The notes beneath the pieces were generated by a model. It did no database searches. It was not told where the DNA came from and saw nothing but the letters and a program-made list of their open reading frames with translations. A program made the position numbers and the translations under genes. From Bimastos eiseni (Eukaryota; Annelida; Clitellata; Crassiclitellata; Lumbricidae), in contig OY365807.1 of NCBI GenBank assembly GCA_959347315.1, positions 28,104,810 to 28,168,809 on the forward strand: a stretch of 64,000 nt of DNA, written 5' to 3'. Positions 11,901 through 24,500 of the stretch are shown one piece after another (the stretch's first letter is position 1; every line of letters begins with the position of its first letter).

Positions 11901-14900
11901 TTTTAACGTCACAGGTGTGGCCCTGTCTTATAGCTAGTTATATATTGTCAAAAGTATTAATGTGTGCAGACAAATGTTTTGTCGATTAGTAAATCCAGAA
12001 TGAGAATGAGTTTAGAGAAGTCTTATGACGGCAATCGTCTTTGACGTCTTCCCGTGTTGTTGATGACTCTGTGGCGAATTTATTTTCTCTCTTTCTTAAA
12101 GTGTCAGAAGTCTGACCGGGGTCTCCCGAGTTTTTTAAAATCCATTTAGCACCTCACAGCGGATTCTTTGATCTTTCCGCTGCCTTGGCTTCCTGCTATT
12201 TATAATACTACTAGCCATATATAGCCTACATTAATGTGAAGACTTTACAACAATTGTTTTATTTTATGATTTTTACGTTTTAATAAACTGCACGTGTAAA
12301 TTCTTACATAATTTATTTACACAAAGTTATGTTTGATGTCATGTCATAGGAAAAATTAGCTAAACAAAACAGAGGGGCCTAATCTTAAACAATTTTTAGT
12401 AAACATACTGTTTTGGTCTAAGAAGGAGGAATCCCGTTCTTCTATAAAGTTTTGCCATCGTTGATCTCACCAATGGTTCGTGCCATCTCCTTCTGAAGAC
12501 ACGTGATCTGGATGATGTCGTTGTAATAGACCCTATATTGGTCCACTCTGGCGCCTTTGTCTTAAAGCCCTGACGCATACACTGTATATATCTCTAAGTA
12601 TTATGTCGGTCGTGACGTATCGCTATAAATGCAAGAAAACTACAATTAATTAGCAAATAAGTGCGATCTTGAAATTGATCAAGTGTCAAATAATGTAGCG
12701 CTAAGGTAAACATTAAATATTTAGACCGATGCATGAATTTTATAAAAAGTTATTAATCAAACTATTAAATGACGACGCCCAAACCCCTTAGACCTAAGTG
12801 ATAATTATTATTACAGCTGAGCGGTGATATCAGATAATAGAATCCAGTAAAATGTAATCTGTATGCTTATCTTCGAATGAAATTGGATGCACTTCTTGCT
12901 GGTATTACACTCGAATTGTCTTCCTAAGCCTTTCTAAAGTCAGACCACTGTATGACTCCGCTTGTCTACTCATGATGATTCACATAACTTATAAAAAATA
13001 CCTCCTAGAATCCACGATAATAAGCAAATATAAATATATTAAACATAACAATAAAGCTTTATGTGAAATTGATTGACGTGGACAGTGTGTTCTAAAAATT
13101 CACTATTTCTGTTCTAGTCGAGTTGTGTCTAAGTTAATCTACTTCATGTGAAATGTATCAGGATTTATATAGTGTCATAAATATTTAACATTTCTACAGG
13201 TGTATTAATGTGCACACTTCAGATATACATCTATTATGCATACGCACACGTATAATACGCGGATACCTTAAGTTGCGAATTGGCATTTTAATGACAGTAT
13301 GAACAACTGTTACGCTTCCCTGGCGTCTGTGGGGGTGTGTATGAAGCATGCGCGTGTTTGAAATCTTGAAGCGGACGAGACTTTCGCAGAAATCGACTTC
13401 TTCAGTAGCTAGCTAGGCGTGCATGATGCAATAATTTATGGTGTTATGTGACTGCCTGATAAACAAACATGCTCTTTTTGAGGCGCATTTTAGAACGCGG
13501 CGTCAAAGGTTAACATTCTTATCTCAGCATGTGGTATAATATAATAATTCAGTGAAAACGCGATCCTGACAGCTGTTGTTTACATTCTCTTATAAAAATT
13601 AATCGATCGACATCGGCTTCAAAATTCTGCGTTGTTAATAATAATTATTAAGAGCCTCTTGGCGTTAAGTTTAACGGATTTGAATGACTTTTGCGCCCAG
13701 TAGGTATCAGTCGCTTAGTTACCTGACCATTTTCCGATCAGTCGACCTAATAATAGGCCTATGTTCAATACCAGACGCAGCTCCTAGGAGGCCACTTGAG
13801 ACTCGAGACTCACCCCATGGGATAAAATTAAGCCTTAGGCCTGCAATCATCTTATTTTCTGACTTGCGAATTTGACCCACGTGTACTATCTAGCCTTCAT
13901 AATTCAAACGGAAACTTCTCCCATTTATGCAGCAAGGAGGCAGAGCTGGAAATGAAGAATTTGTGCGTCTAGGCACAGATTCATTTGTGGTTGAAAGCAG
14001 TGTGTGAGAGCTTCTGAATAGAGGATTGAAAGGAGTGCGATGGATGCCTCCTCCCCAGTGAGCGACTTTCTGACCAAATTAGTTGGCCATCTCCCAGTAA
14101 CAGGTCGCTCGATCACAACTTCCTCGTGTCCCATATAAACTCGATTATATTCTGAGCAATGAATTCAGTATTAAGGATCAAATTACAATTATATTCGATG
14201 ACAGTTCGTTTGCTATGTTCGTTAATCATACAGAGGAAAGCACAAAGCAAAGTCTCTATTTCTTCAATCGTTACTTTTGTCATTCTTTCTAATAGGAATT
14301 GAAGGTCAAGGTAATGTTTAAAGTTTCGATTGTAAGATTAGGATATTGCGTCATAATACGCTACACAGCGTAATGCATTATCGACTGCCTTTATAGAATA
14401 AAAGCAAGCAGTACGATTCCAAATGGTTTTCAATGCCACCGACTTTCTTTCCTTGGTTTCGGCATATGATGGCACAGTCCTAGCTCCTCGTTGTTTATTC
14501 AGACTGCCAACAGCATTCAGCTTATTTAACAGCTGGGTTCGCTGTTTGAAGCATTTATTTATGTGGCCGTTCAGTTTACTATTGACTTGAGTGCCAGAGT
14601 GACTGGAACTAATTACTTTTAAAGTAGTTTTGAAGAAGCTTAATTATGGACGTTGTTGAATATCAACAACACGCGATAACAACAGACGATCAACGAGTCT
14701 GAGGCTCTGAGCCCAGTCAATATTTTGGTCACAATATTTGAACTAAAGGAACAACGAGTTAAATAGGTCGACAAAAAACAGCAATTGCCTACTTATTCCA
14801 TCATCGAATTGCGAGGATCATGATTTCTAAATCCAGATCCTTTTCCTGCATTTGCCCCTCTTTGGGTAATAGACTTCCTTCGTCTCCACACTTTGTTGAG

Positions 14901-15205
14901 AGCTCTAGTTGCTCTACCTCTTTCTCTTACCTCAGAATCTTTCTATTTTCTATGGGGCACCTCCCGATAGGAGTACTCATACTGTGAGAGCTGTTTCGTA
15001 AATGATAAAATACCATACACTAATAATAGGAGCAAAATGACGTAGGACTTTTAAGAGTTCACTCTGAGTAATTTAATCAGTCCTCCATAGATTCCATAAT
15101 ATGGTTTTTAGAGCTATAATTTGTTACATGTTGGTGCATTAGTATAATTAAACGGCAGTTTTCTGAATTATACCAATATTTAAGTTGACCCGTCTTGTTC
15201 TTTAG
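11901..15205. other. Intergenic or upstream intronic DNA, no recognised feature
   Basis: AT-rich sequence directly upstream of the first recognised RhoGAP exon. No PH- or RA-domain coding exon, CpG-rich promoter or TATA element could be supported. If the gene extends 5' of 15206, this stretch would be intron. Confidence 0.4.
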
Positions 15206-15206
15206 G

Positions 15207-15308
15207 ATGAATGGCGATGCTCATGAAGAATCGTCGTACAACACGGATGAGGTTCGACCAACGGAACATAATCTTGGTTTGGATTCTAGAGATGTCGACA
15301 TGAAACCA
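15207..15308 (+). CDS. ARHGAP20: ARHGAP20-like exon 1 (first recognised)
   Basis: The exon follows a good acceptor (tgttctttag|G) and ends at a CCA|gtaggt donor. It reads MNGDAHEESSYNTDEV and onwards for 34 residues, acidic and polar with no domain. Only this frame is open, and its phase-0 end matches exon 2. Because an acceptor precedes the ATG by one base, this is more likely an internal exon, or the second exon after a 5' UTR exon, than the true transcription start. The least certain exon of the model. Confidence 0.45.
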
Positions 15309-17430
15309 GTAGGTTCAATTTAATTCGTAACATTCTACACGACTTCTTCAAAGTTTAGTCATCTTCGGCAGCGAAATATTCACGTCTTCTTCGAACATGT
15401 GGTTTATCCATTTGATCGGAAAGACTTGACAATATATTAATGGTCGACTTCAGGTCAATCAGATGGACCTAAAGCAGACCTGTTATTATCGTCCTTTTAT
15501 GTTCACAACCACCTATCCACTAATTCCCTTATGCGTCCATCCACCTATTGAAAACCATCTCATCATGATCATCGCTGTCGTCTTAATCAATTATTTGCCA
15601 CGATGTGCTTGTACCAGACAGCTGAGCTCTAAGTCCGTTTGCTTCTATCGCAAGGTCTCTCCTGGCAGCCAACATCCATCGATCATATCGTCTGCACCGA
15701 CGACACCGGAAGCCTTGAAGAAGCCGTCGAAACGAGGAAACTTCCGAGTGAAGCTGAACCTATTCCACAAGCGACGGAAGGCGTCTTCCCTCGAGTCCCC
15801 GATGAACAGAGACGGAGTCCTCTTCGGTCGTAGTCTGGCCAAAATCTGCAAGCGTCGGCCAGACGGAGCCCTTCCACGTCCACTCATGGTCAGTAAACAG
15901 ATGACCGTTCAACTGTAGAATTGAAAAAATGAAGATGATGCACACAAAACTTGAACAAATTAAATATTTCGTTGCAATAGGCTGATGATAGACACCCAAA
16001 GATATATTAAGGTGTCAGTCTATTTTAGTTAACTAGTTAAGGAATAAAGTTGCTATCATATTCGTGTATTCTTATCCTGCCTGCTGCTTGCATCTTTTAT
16101 GAGAAAGGGTGAGCCCTCGTTAGTGGGACCTCCTTGGTCCTTTAGAGGTTTATTTATTTCTCCAAAATTCTCCCTGTTGATTATCCTCTTACATGCTTGT
16201 TTATTTACGGTGGTTATATTCGGTTTTTTATGGTTAATGAGACTATACGATAAATAATAAACAACAAACTTTCTATTTCGTCGAAATCATTATCATAGCT
16301 TTTCTAAAGAAACTCTACCCCAATATTCAGATCGGTTCTACACTGCTGGACCACATATATATATAATATATTATATATATATAATATATTATATATAATA
16401 TATATATTATATATATATAAACCGATTTCGAATGATTTCCTAAATGTTTGTCCTTGATTTCTATATTTTGTTGTAGGAGTTGCTTCGAATCGTGTACGTG
16501 ATTGGTCCGACGACTGAAGGGATCTTTCGACGATGCGCTAACAAAAGTACATGTCGATCTATTCGACGCCAGTTGGACGCAGGCATCGACTGTGGACCAA
16601 TCGACGTACACATAGCCAGCAGCCTACTCGCGGTATGCACGCAGCCACGTACAACCGATCATACAGAAATTGATTAATATTAATAGGACAACGACGACGA
16701 CCATGATTAAGCTAGATATCGCAGGGACCCTTCAGGATGGAAAAAATGAGGCCTTGCCCCATTCTTAATTCCATTGGGGCATGCTCTTTAGTTGTTCTGC
16801 ATGGCTTTGGGTTGGAGTTGCCCGCTAAACGTGCAGACCAAAATAGCAAGTATGCAGTTCGGAAGCGAGAAAGAAGATTATATTACTGATAAAATAAGAA
16901 AACGACTATCAGGGCCAGAGGAACTAGAACATGCTCAAATGAAGACAGCCAAAACGTTGTGAAAATAAAAATGCGAAAAAACCCCAGAAATTCAACGAAA
17001 CGAAATGAAAAGTCTCTTATCGTGAATCGTTTCAACCTAACAATGTTTTTATGATTTTATTTGTTTATGACTAATCCAGTGAAACGTAACGAGTCTCATC
17101 AAAAACCTGCAAAGCTCAAAGCCAGAAGAAAGTTAAAAGGATCAAAATAGGGTCATCAATATAGAGACCAAACCGTCATAAAATTCAAGGGTAACCGAAA
17201 ATACCCCAGAACATTGTGAATGCCTGAAAAATTACAGATTAAAATAGTTTCTAAACTCCTTCGAATCATAGAAAATTTTTTCTTTTCAACGTGGCAGTGA
17301 AGTTCGCTACTTCATCTATGCAACTTTTGAGCTTCGACTGTTCTCAATGGCTGTGACGATTGTGAATATTGTGATGATGACGATGACCGCTATGGCGACA
17401 AATGGTCGATCAACCAGAATTCAATTATGC

Positions 17431-17469
<39 letters not shown>

Positions 17470-19202
17470 CAGCAGTGGAATTAAATAGTAGTTGTTGTAA
17501 CAGTAGTAGCAGGGTTGGAGAAATAATCCTATTGTGGTAAAAGATTATGGTGAACATGACGATGTTGATAACTATAGCTTAGTAATGACGATGACGATAA
17601 TGATGATGTGATGATGATTGTTGTGGGTCATGGTAATAGCTGTGGTGGGGATACTGGCAGTAGTAATAGTAGTTTCTTGTAGTCAAAGACCCTCCCACTC
17701 GCTTGTGGCGTTCCTCATAGCTCCCATCTGGGTCCACTCTTTCTTATCCTGTATGCTACACCATTTGGCCAACCAACTCTACCAAATCATCCTCTTGTCT
17801 TAGTCTTTTTCGACCACAGGTCAGGACTCATATCAAGTTCTCCAACCGAGTCATGTGCATTGTACATCGCTACACCACGTCTCTGGAACGTTCTGCTGCA
17901 TGAATTCCGAACTTTTTCGATTAATTCACAATCATTACTGTTCTCTCGCCATTATCTGTCTTGGACTCCTCTATCTATCATTCCGCGGGATTCGCATTCA
18001 AAACCAATACCTAAGATTCAATCCCGACCCATCTGATCCTCCGCCATCCAATTCTCGGCCTAAGTGACACCCATCCCATCTAGATGTCTGGCACTGTTTC
18101 CGATCGGTTAGAGCGGTCAGCCCGTAACGTTCAGTGTGTGATGAGCGCGTGGGTTCGAGCCTCGTCCTGGGCGTCACTGTGTAGGGATCTTGAGCAAGGC
18201 CTTTGCTCACAATTGCTCTGCAGTACAACTGCAATTGCGCCGTCGAGGCGTGTGTGGGCACTTCTGAGCAAAAATGTTGGAAGATAGGCGATATCAAATT
18301 TTGGTACTAAAATAAAAAGATAAATCCCATCAGCTACTCTGCCCCCTCTGATCCTCTGGAAAAAGACACTGACCTCCCTCGGACTACGCCTTTTGACAAC
18401 CCCTCTGATTCGACGCAGTATTCATGGCTTTCGAGTGGCAATTTAGATGTTTGAAGACTACTGTTGCGATTAGACTCGCCATAACTGTGCTGCAATGATG
18501 TGTGGTCTTCTATTGCAATGTGTTTGGCTCAGTGGAGTTGATAGGTTCCTTTGGTAATCACAAGATGGCGTTATTTGCTAGCAATCATCGTCGTTTTTTG
18601 TACAGGAGTTGCTGCGAAAGCTTCCGGATTGTTTGTTGCGCTGTCGGATGTACGACCAGTGGTTGGAATCATCGACAAAATCAGACGACGAGGACAGGAT
18701 CTCATCGCTTAGACAGTGAGTGATGATCATTTTTTGACATGAATAACAGTCGCCTTCATCTGTGTGGTTGCTCTCTAATATTACTGCCTTTTTATTTAAC
18801 ACAATGTCACACGCAGCTGTTACAATCCTTCACTTCCCATTATGATAATGATGATTATGAGTTCTCTGACCGAAAACAGGTCCATTGGCCTTATGCCACC
18901 CGGGGATGAGATGAGTCAGATGGTTTCTTGTTAGATTCCTCACATACAATTATGGGTGAGCCACTTGTCCAAGGTCGCTACGCTGCATGCGTCTTGGGGT
19001 GGGTTCAAACCAGCAAGACTCACAAAATAGCGCAACGCCACCGCCGCCTATTACTTGATATGTGACTTCTATTTTAAGAATCAACAACAGTCCATCCTTT
19101 ATGCTGATCATGCTAGATATGCCAATTAATGATACGCAACGAAATCTACAACTACGATGATGATAGCAGTACAGGAGTAGTAGCAGTAGTAGCAGTAGTA
19201 GC

Positions 19203-19243
<41 letters not shown>

Positions 19244-19295
19244 CAGTAGTAGTAGTAGTAGTAGTAGCAGTAGTAGTAGCAGCAGCAGCAGCAGC

Positions 19296-19330
<35 letters not shown>

Positions 19331-21494
19331 CAGCAGCAGCAGGAGGTGGAGGAGGTGGAGGAGGTGGAGGAGGTGGAGGAGGAGGTGGAGGAGGAGGTGG
19401 AGGAGGAGGTGGAGGAGGAGGTGGAGGAGGAGGTGGAGGAGGAGGTGGAGGAAGAGGTGGAGGAGGAGGTGGAGGAGGAGGTGGAGGAGGAGGTGGAGGA
19501 GGAGGTGGAGGAGGAGGTGGAGGAGGAGGTGGAGGAGGAGGTGGAGGAGGAGGTGGAGGAGGAGGTGGAGGAGGAGGTGGAGGAGGTGGAGAAGGTGGAG
19601 AAGGTCTAGAAGGTGGAGAAGGTGGAGAAGGTGGAGAAGGTGGAGTAGTAGTAATACTAGTAGAAGAAGTAGCTGCAGCACAGACAACAACATCATCATT
19701 CATCATCATCAAAAGTACATGTAAGTATGTACATTATTAGAAATATCCCACCATCCTATCACCTAACAGTAGTCTACACCTATTTAACAATGACACATCG
19801 TAGTTGCCGTGAGTTAGGACAGAGAAGCCCTATTGTAATAACTGCAAATTGGATAATGCTCAGGAAACGTTTTTCTGCTCTTTGTGGTCCCGCTTTCAAC
19901 ATAATCCCACGCAGCGCTTTAGACTGCCTTAATTACTTAGTTAATCCGACGTCTTCCTGAGTCTTCCTCTTTGTCCATTCTTTGACTGTTTTGTTGGATG
20001 TGTCATTATCGATCCAATTGTATACGGCTGTAAATTAGAACAGATGCTTTTAAAACGACAGTTCTGAAAGTTCTATTGATTACAGACTAACGAACCAGCA
20101 GCACATGTCCACATGTCTACCAGGAGGGGGGTGAGAGAGCGATCTACCACGGTTGCCCTGGTTAACGTACGTCTTCAACATAAACTGGAGTTGTTGATTT
20201 CCGATAATGTAACGACCTGCAATATAGTTTGAGTTGGGCAGAGTATGCTATCATCCAATTCCAGGTGGAGGAGGCGGTTAGACGCTACTTCATGTAGTAG
20301 TAGTAGTGGCAGTTTCAATTGATCCCTGAAGATAGGGAACTATTTAGCCATTGCTCGCCAACCTAGGTTGCAGCCGGGATTATTGTAGATGAACCTTCTT
20401 GCCGTGATTATCACTGATGACGATGAAGCTTTGCAGTCAAGGATGAGTTTGAATTAAGTGCTGGAGTTATATATAATATTAGCTTCAACCGTTGAAAACA
20501 TGTGCACATACACTGGTGGAAAAATAATTATTGCATCACCAGGAGAAAACTATATATCGGTTTAATGAGTTTAGAGTCAGTTTTTAAGGAAAAGTCATAA
20601 AATTATTATATAAAAAAGCACAAAATCAGTTAGTTACATATCTTCTGTAATGTCTGTTCAACTATATTGATCGATAGGCCTGCAAAAAAGAAAATAAGAA
20701 AAAATAATTGGTTCTACTCATTACGTCGTAACATTTCCTCTTGCTTTTATCACAGGGTGATGCAAGAATTATTTTTACCACTGTAGTCGGTAGGGCAACT
20801 GAAATGACTTTACTTATGAGCTGTAGTCAATTGAGTAGATCTGTAGTCAATTGAGTAGATGTGTAGTCAATTGAGTAGATCTGTAGTCAATTGAGTAGAT
20901 GTGTAGTCAATTGAGTAGATCTGTAGTCAATTGAGTAGATGTGTAGTCAATTGAGTAGATCTGTAGTCAATTGAGTAGATGTGTAGTCAATTGAGTAGAT
21001 CTTTAGTCAACTGAGTAGATCTGTAGTAAATTGAATAGATTAGTCTGTGGTCAATAGTGTAGATCTGTAGTCAATTGAGTTGATCTGTTGAGTTGCTGAG
21101 GCCACTGTCGAAAGACGAGACGAATCCTTGTCAGACGCAGTGACAATCGTCCAGTTGTTGACCTTGTATGCGAATCACGATTGCTAGCAATGGGATTTAT
21201 GGGACCATAAGGCAGTGCGCGACCAGATGAGTTGTGACGTCAACCTTTCATTACGTATAATGAGACATCGACGTCGCCTTCATTAGCCGCAATCTGTGCG
21301 AAACCCCGTCTTACTACAGCAACAGAAATTAGGTCGTTTCACCAGCAATATTCGTATGAGCTTATACATACTGGGTACATTATATATGTTCGGTTGTTTG
21401 TGTGTGTGGTCGACATGATATTGTACTTACTTTGGAACTTGCACACATACCTACATATTAATACATAGTGCATGCATGTGGATGTCTGCTTGTA

Positions 21495-21547
<53 letters not shown>

Positions 21548-24500
21548 CTATGTATAGCTAAAAACTATGTCTGTGTGATTTTCGCCGACGTAGCTATCTG
21601 CCACCAGAGTTCCACCAAGTCTCCCTACATCCGCCCCTCCCGCCCGCAGTCAGCTCGGTGTAATTTGTCTCAGCTTCTCAAGTCTCATTAGGCCCTATAA
21701 TTATTTATTTCTCCTCGGACTTATAACTAAATAATTCTTCGATAATGTTTCGCTCATCCAATTACAGCCGCCTTACTTCTCTCAACCAAAGGAAACTCAT
21801 CTCCAATTGTTCTCTGTATTTTTTCAACCTCTGGTCTCCAGTCAATCTTCTTCGTTTCTCCTGTCAACCGAATCGCCTGCCTTAGGAGTCAGGACTTTTC
21901 TTTCGACAGTGTTGCTGGCAACGAACTTATCGTAAATGCGACTGTCTTGCACACAGCTCAAAGAGCGCTTTATAGGATTTAGACGTTTTATGAGACTTCT
22001 ACCCCAGCTCAGAATTGAACATGAGTGTCACGCGCGACACTTCGGACGATGGCGCTATATAAACGTCATCGATCGACAGCAGAGGCGTAGGAGGACTACG
22101 GATGAAGACGCCTACCTGACACATGAGATGGGAGACATCAATGGGCTTCGCCGGAGGCAGACGGCCTCAATACAGACGACGAGGATTCTGCAAAGATCAG
22201 CGGGGTGTCAAACAACAAAACCCGACACCTCGAGGTAGATGTCAGAAACGAGTGTCCCTTCCATCTCTACGACCCACAGACAAGAAATTCGTGAATCAGT
22301 TGAAGATTTGATCTGGACCGGCTGGTTGACACGGATCATGAATAGGGGACAATTCCGATACGGATGGCGCAACCCACTGGGCGGCATAACGATAATAATG
22401 AAATTCGATCACTAGGACCTGTTGCTCGTCTATGACACTGGCAAGGCCCAGCCATAGCAGCCGCTAGTCAAACAGTAAATATGAATCTGACGTTACGTTA
22501 GGGACGCAAAGACCCGACCAATCAGGATTTAGTAATAGTTTCTGCAGGTGACCTGTCGTCCAATAGAGATACGAGTTTTCCGGTTGGGATGGCGAAGAAA
22601 ATCGCCTCCAGAAGGATTCATATAGCGTAGCAAGCAAAGGAACGGGGACTGGTTTCTGAACTGTGGGAGACGCTAGGTCGTTCTGACGATAAGGGTAATC
22701 AACGTAGTTGGGAACCCCGTCTCCAACGTAAACCAGGGAAACATTTCTAAAGGACACTAATAACTGCAGTAAGTGTAGATAGGATGGGTGATACAAATAT
22801 ATAATTAAATATACATATTAAAACCATCAAGTGTGTCGTGTTGCTGAGCTTGGTGATAGAGGAAAGAGCCAGAGGGTACTCTCGTCATTAAAAAGAAGGA
22901 GTGGGGAGAGTGAAACTCGCGACAATGAGTTTCCCCATACATCCTGCTCCCCACGTAAGTCCTTAGTTGCCCCTCTAACTGTCCTTTAACAGACAGGGTG
23001 ATCTGCTCGCTGGAATTTCCCAAACTGCAATTAGATAGCATTGCGCTTTCTCAGTTGTTGGCCCTATAGAGTGGATTGGGCAGCCATTAGCCTACTGCGG
23101 GTGCAGCCATCTCGTGCCATCATTGTTCATGAACCAATAGTCAGCTAACTACTTCCATGGTCATATATATTCCGCTTTTCAGTACAACAGATTCTTATTC
23201 CTCACACGTTTACCTGTGTTGCCACCCGCCGTTATCACCACCAGGTATTTACCATTAAGAGTCTTATCCAGAAGTAAGCTGATTCCAGTCATTCAACCCT
23301 GGCATCATGTTGCCTTTAAAGGCACGCGTTCGGCTCTGTAAAGAGGGATCCTACAGAGAATAATAACCACGTTTTCTCGAGTGAAAACTGGCCACGCATC
23401 CGTTTACGCACGGCATTTACTATTGGGCTTCTATCCTTAGTTACGGACAGCATTTACTATTGGGCTCCTCTCTTTAGTTACGGACAGCATTTACTATTGG
23501 GCTTCTGTCTTTAGTTACGGACAGCATTTACTATTGGGCTTCTTTCTTTAGTTACGGACAGCATTTACTATTGGGCTTCTGTCTTTAGTTACGAACAGCA
23601 TTTACTATTGGGCTTCTCTCTTTAGTTACGGACAGCATTTACTATTGGGCTTCTGTCTTTAGTTACGAACAGCATTTACTATTGGGCTTCTCTCTTTAGT
23701 GTCTCGTTCGCCTATCTCTGTCAATCCGTATATGTCGTTGCCCATCTCACTATTATTCTTCGTTGTATCCTACTCGCCTTCGTATTGCTGCTGCTGTTGG
23801 TCTTATCAGTATCATTAGCAATCTCATCATCATATGTTCTCTTTGGGAAGAAGTCTAACAGCCTGTATATAATAGACACATATTATGTGTCTGAAACTCT
23901 TGATGTGTCGCATGGTGCAGTTCCAGCGCAGGTGAAAAAATATTTTAGATCCTCTGGACACACGCATAAATTTGTTAAGGATATGAATAACCACAGTGTA
24001 CGGGCCTATGTATATGTTCATGCGTATAAATATATGCACGTACATGTATATATATGCATATATATATATGCATATATATATGCACATATATGTGTTTGTG
24101 TGCAGTAGAGGGTATGAATCAATGGTGATGAGAAGTTGTGCGTTGAGGCGTTGCTCAGGGTCCCTACATAATTAGTGCTTTAGGGCAGAAGAAACGTGCC
24201 ATGCATTTACCTATTTTATCTGCATGCAGGAACTGAATGTATACGTATATTCTGTGTGTGTGTGTTGTTCTAGGTTGGTTCGTGGTCTGCCTGCATGTAA
24301 CCTCCTTCTTCTGCGTCATCTGATCTGCGTTCTGCACCGAATCTACCTTAACGCTGAGCAGACGAGGATGACCTCTGGTAACCTCGCCGTCTGCCTCGGT
24401 CCATCGCTTCTCTGGTCGAAGACGACGACCCTCGACAATCAACGCAGAGACGTCGACCGCACAGTGGCCACCGTCAAGGCTCTCATCGACTACGCCTCAG

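Noticed and set aside
15463..15654. In-frame extension upstream of exon 2
   Set aside because: The region is open by chance. It does not resemble a RhoGAP linker, and the splice-phase model with exon 1 excludes it, although retention cannot be ruled out without transcripts.
18950..19740. Long open frames (up to 249 residues) of poly-Leu/His, poly-Gly, poly-Pro and Glu/Val
   Set aside because: They are translations of the GGAGGAGGTGGA/AGT satellite, whose period is a multiple of three, so every frame stays open.
22123..22311. Arg/Gly-rich frame within intron 4
   Set aside because: No acceptor or donor fits the flanking exon phases, and no family was recognised. Probably chance.
20821..23701. 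Regular direct repeats that could suggest a CRISPR array
   Set aside because: Units are contiguous with no unique spacers, and the context is a eukaryotic intron.
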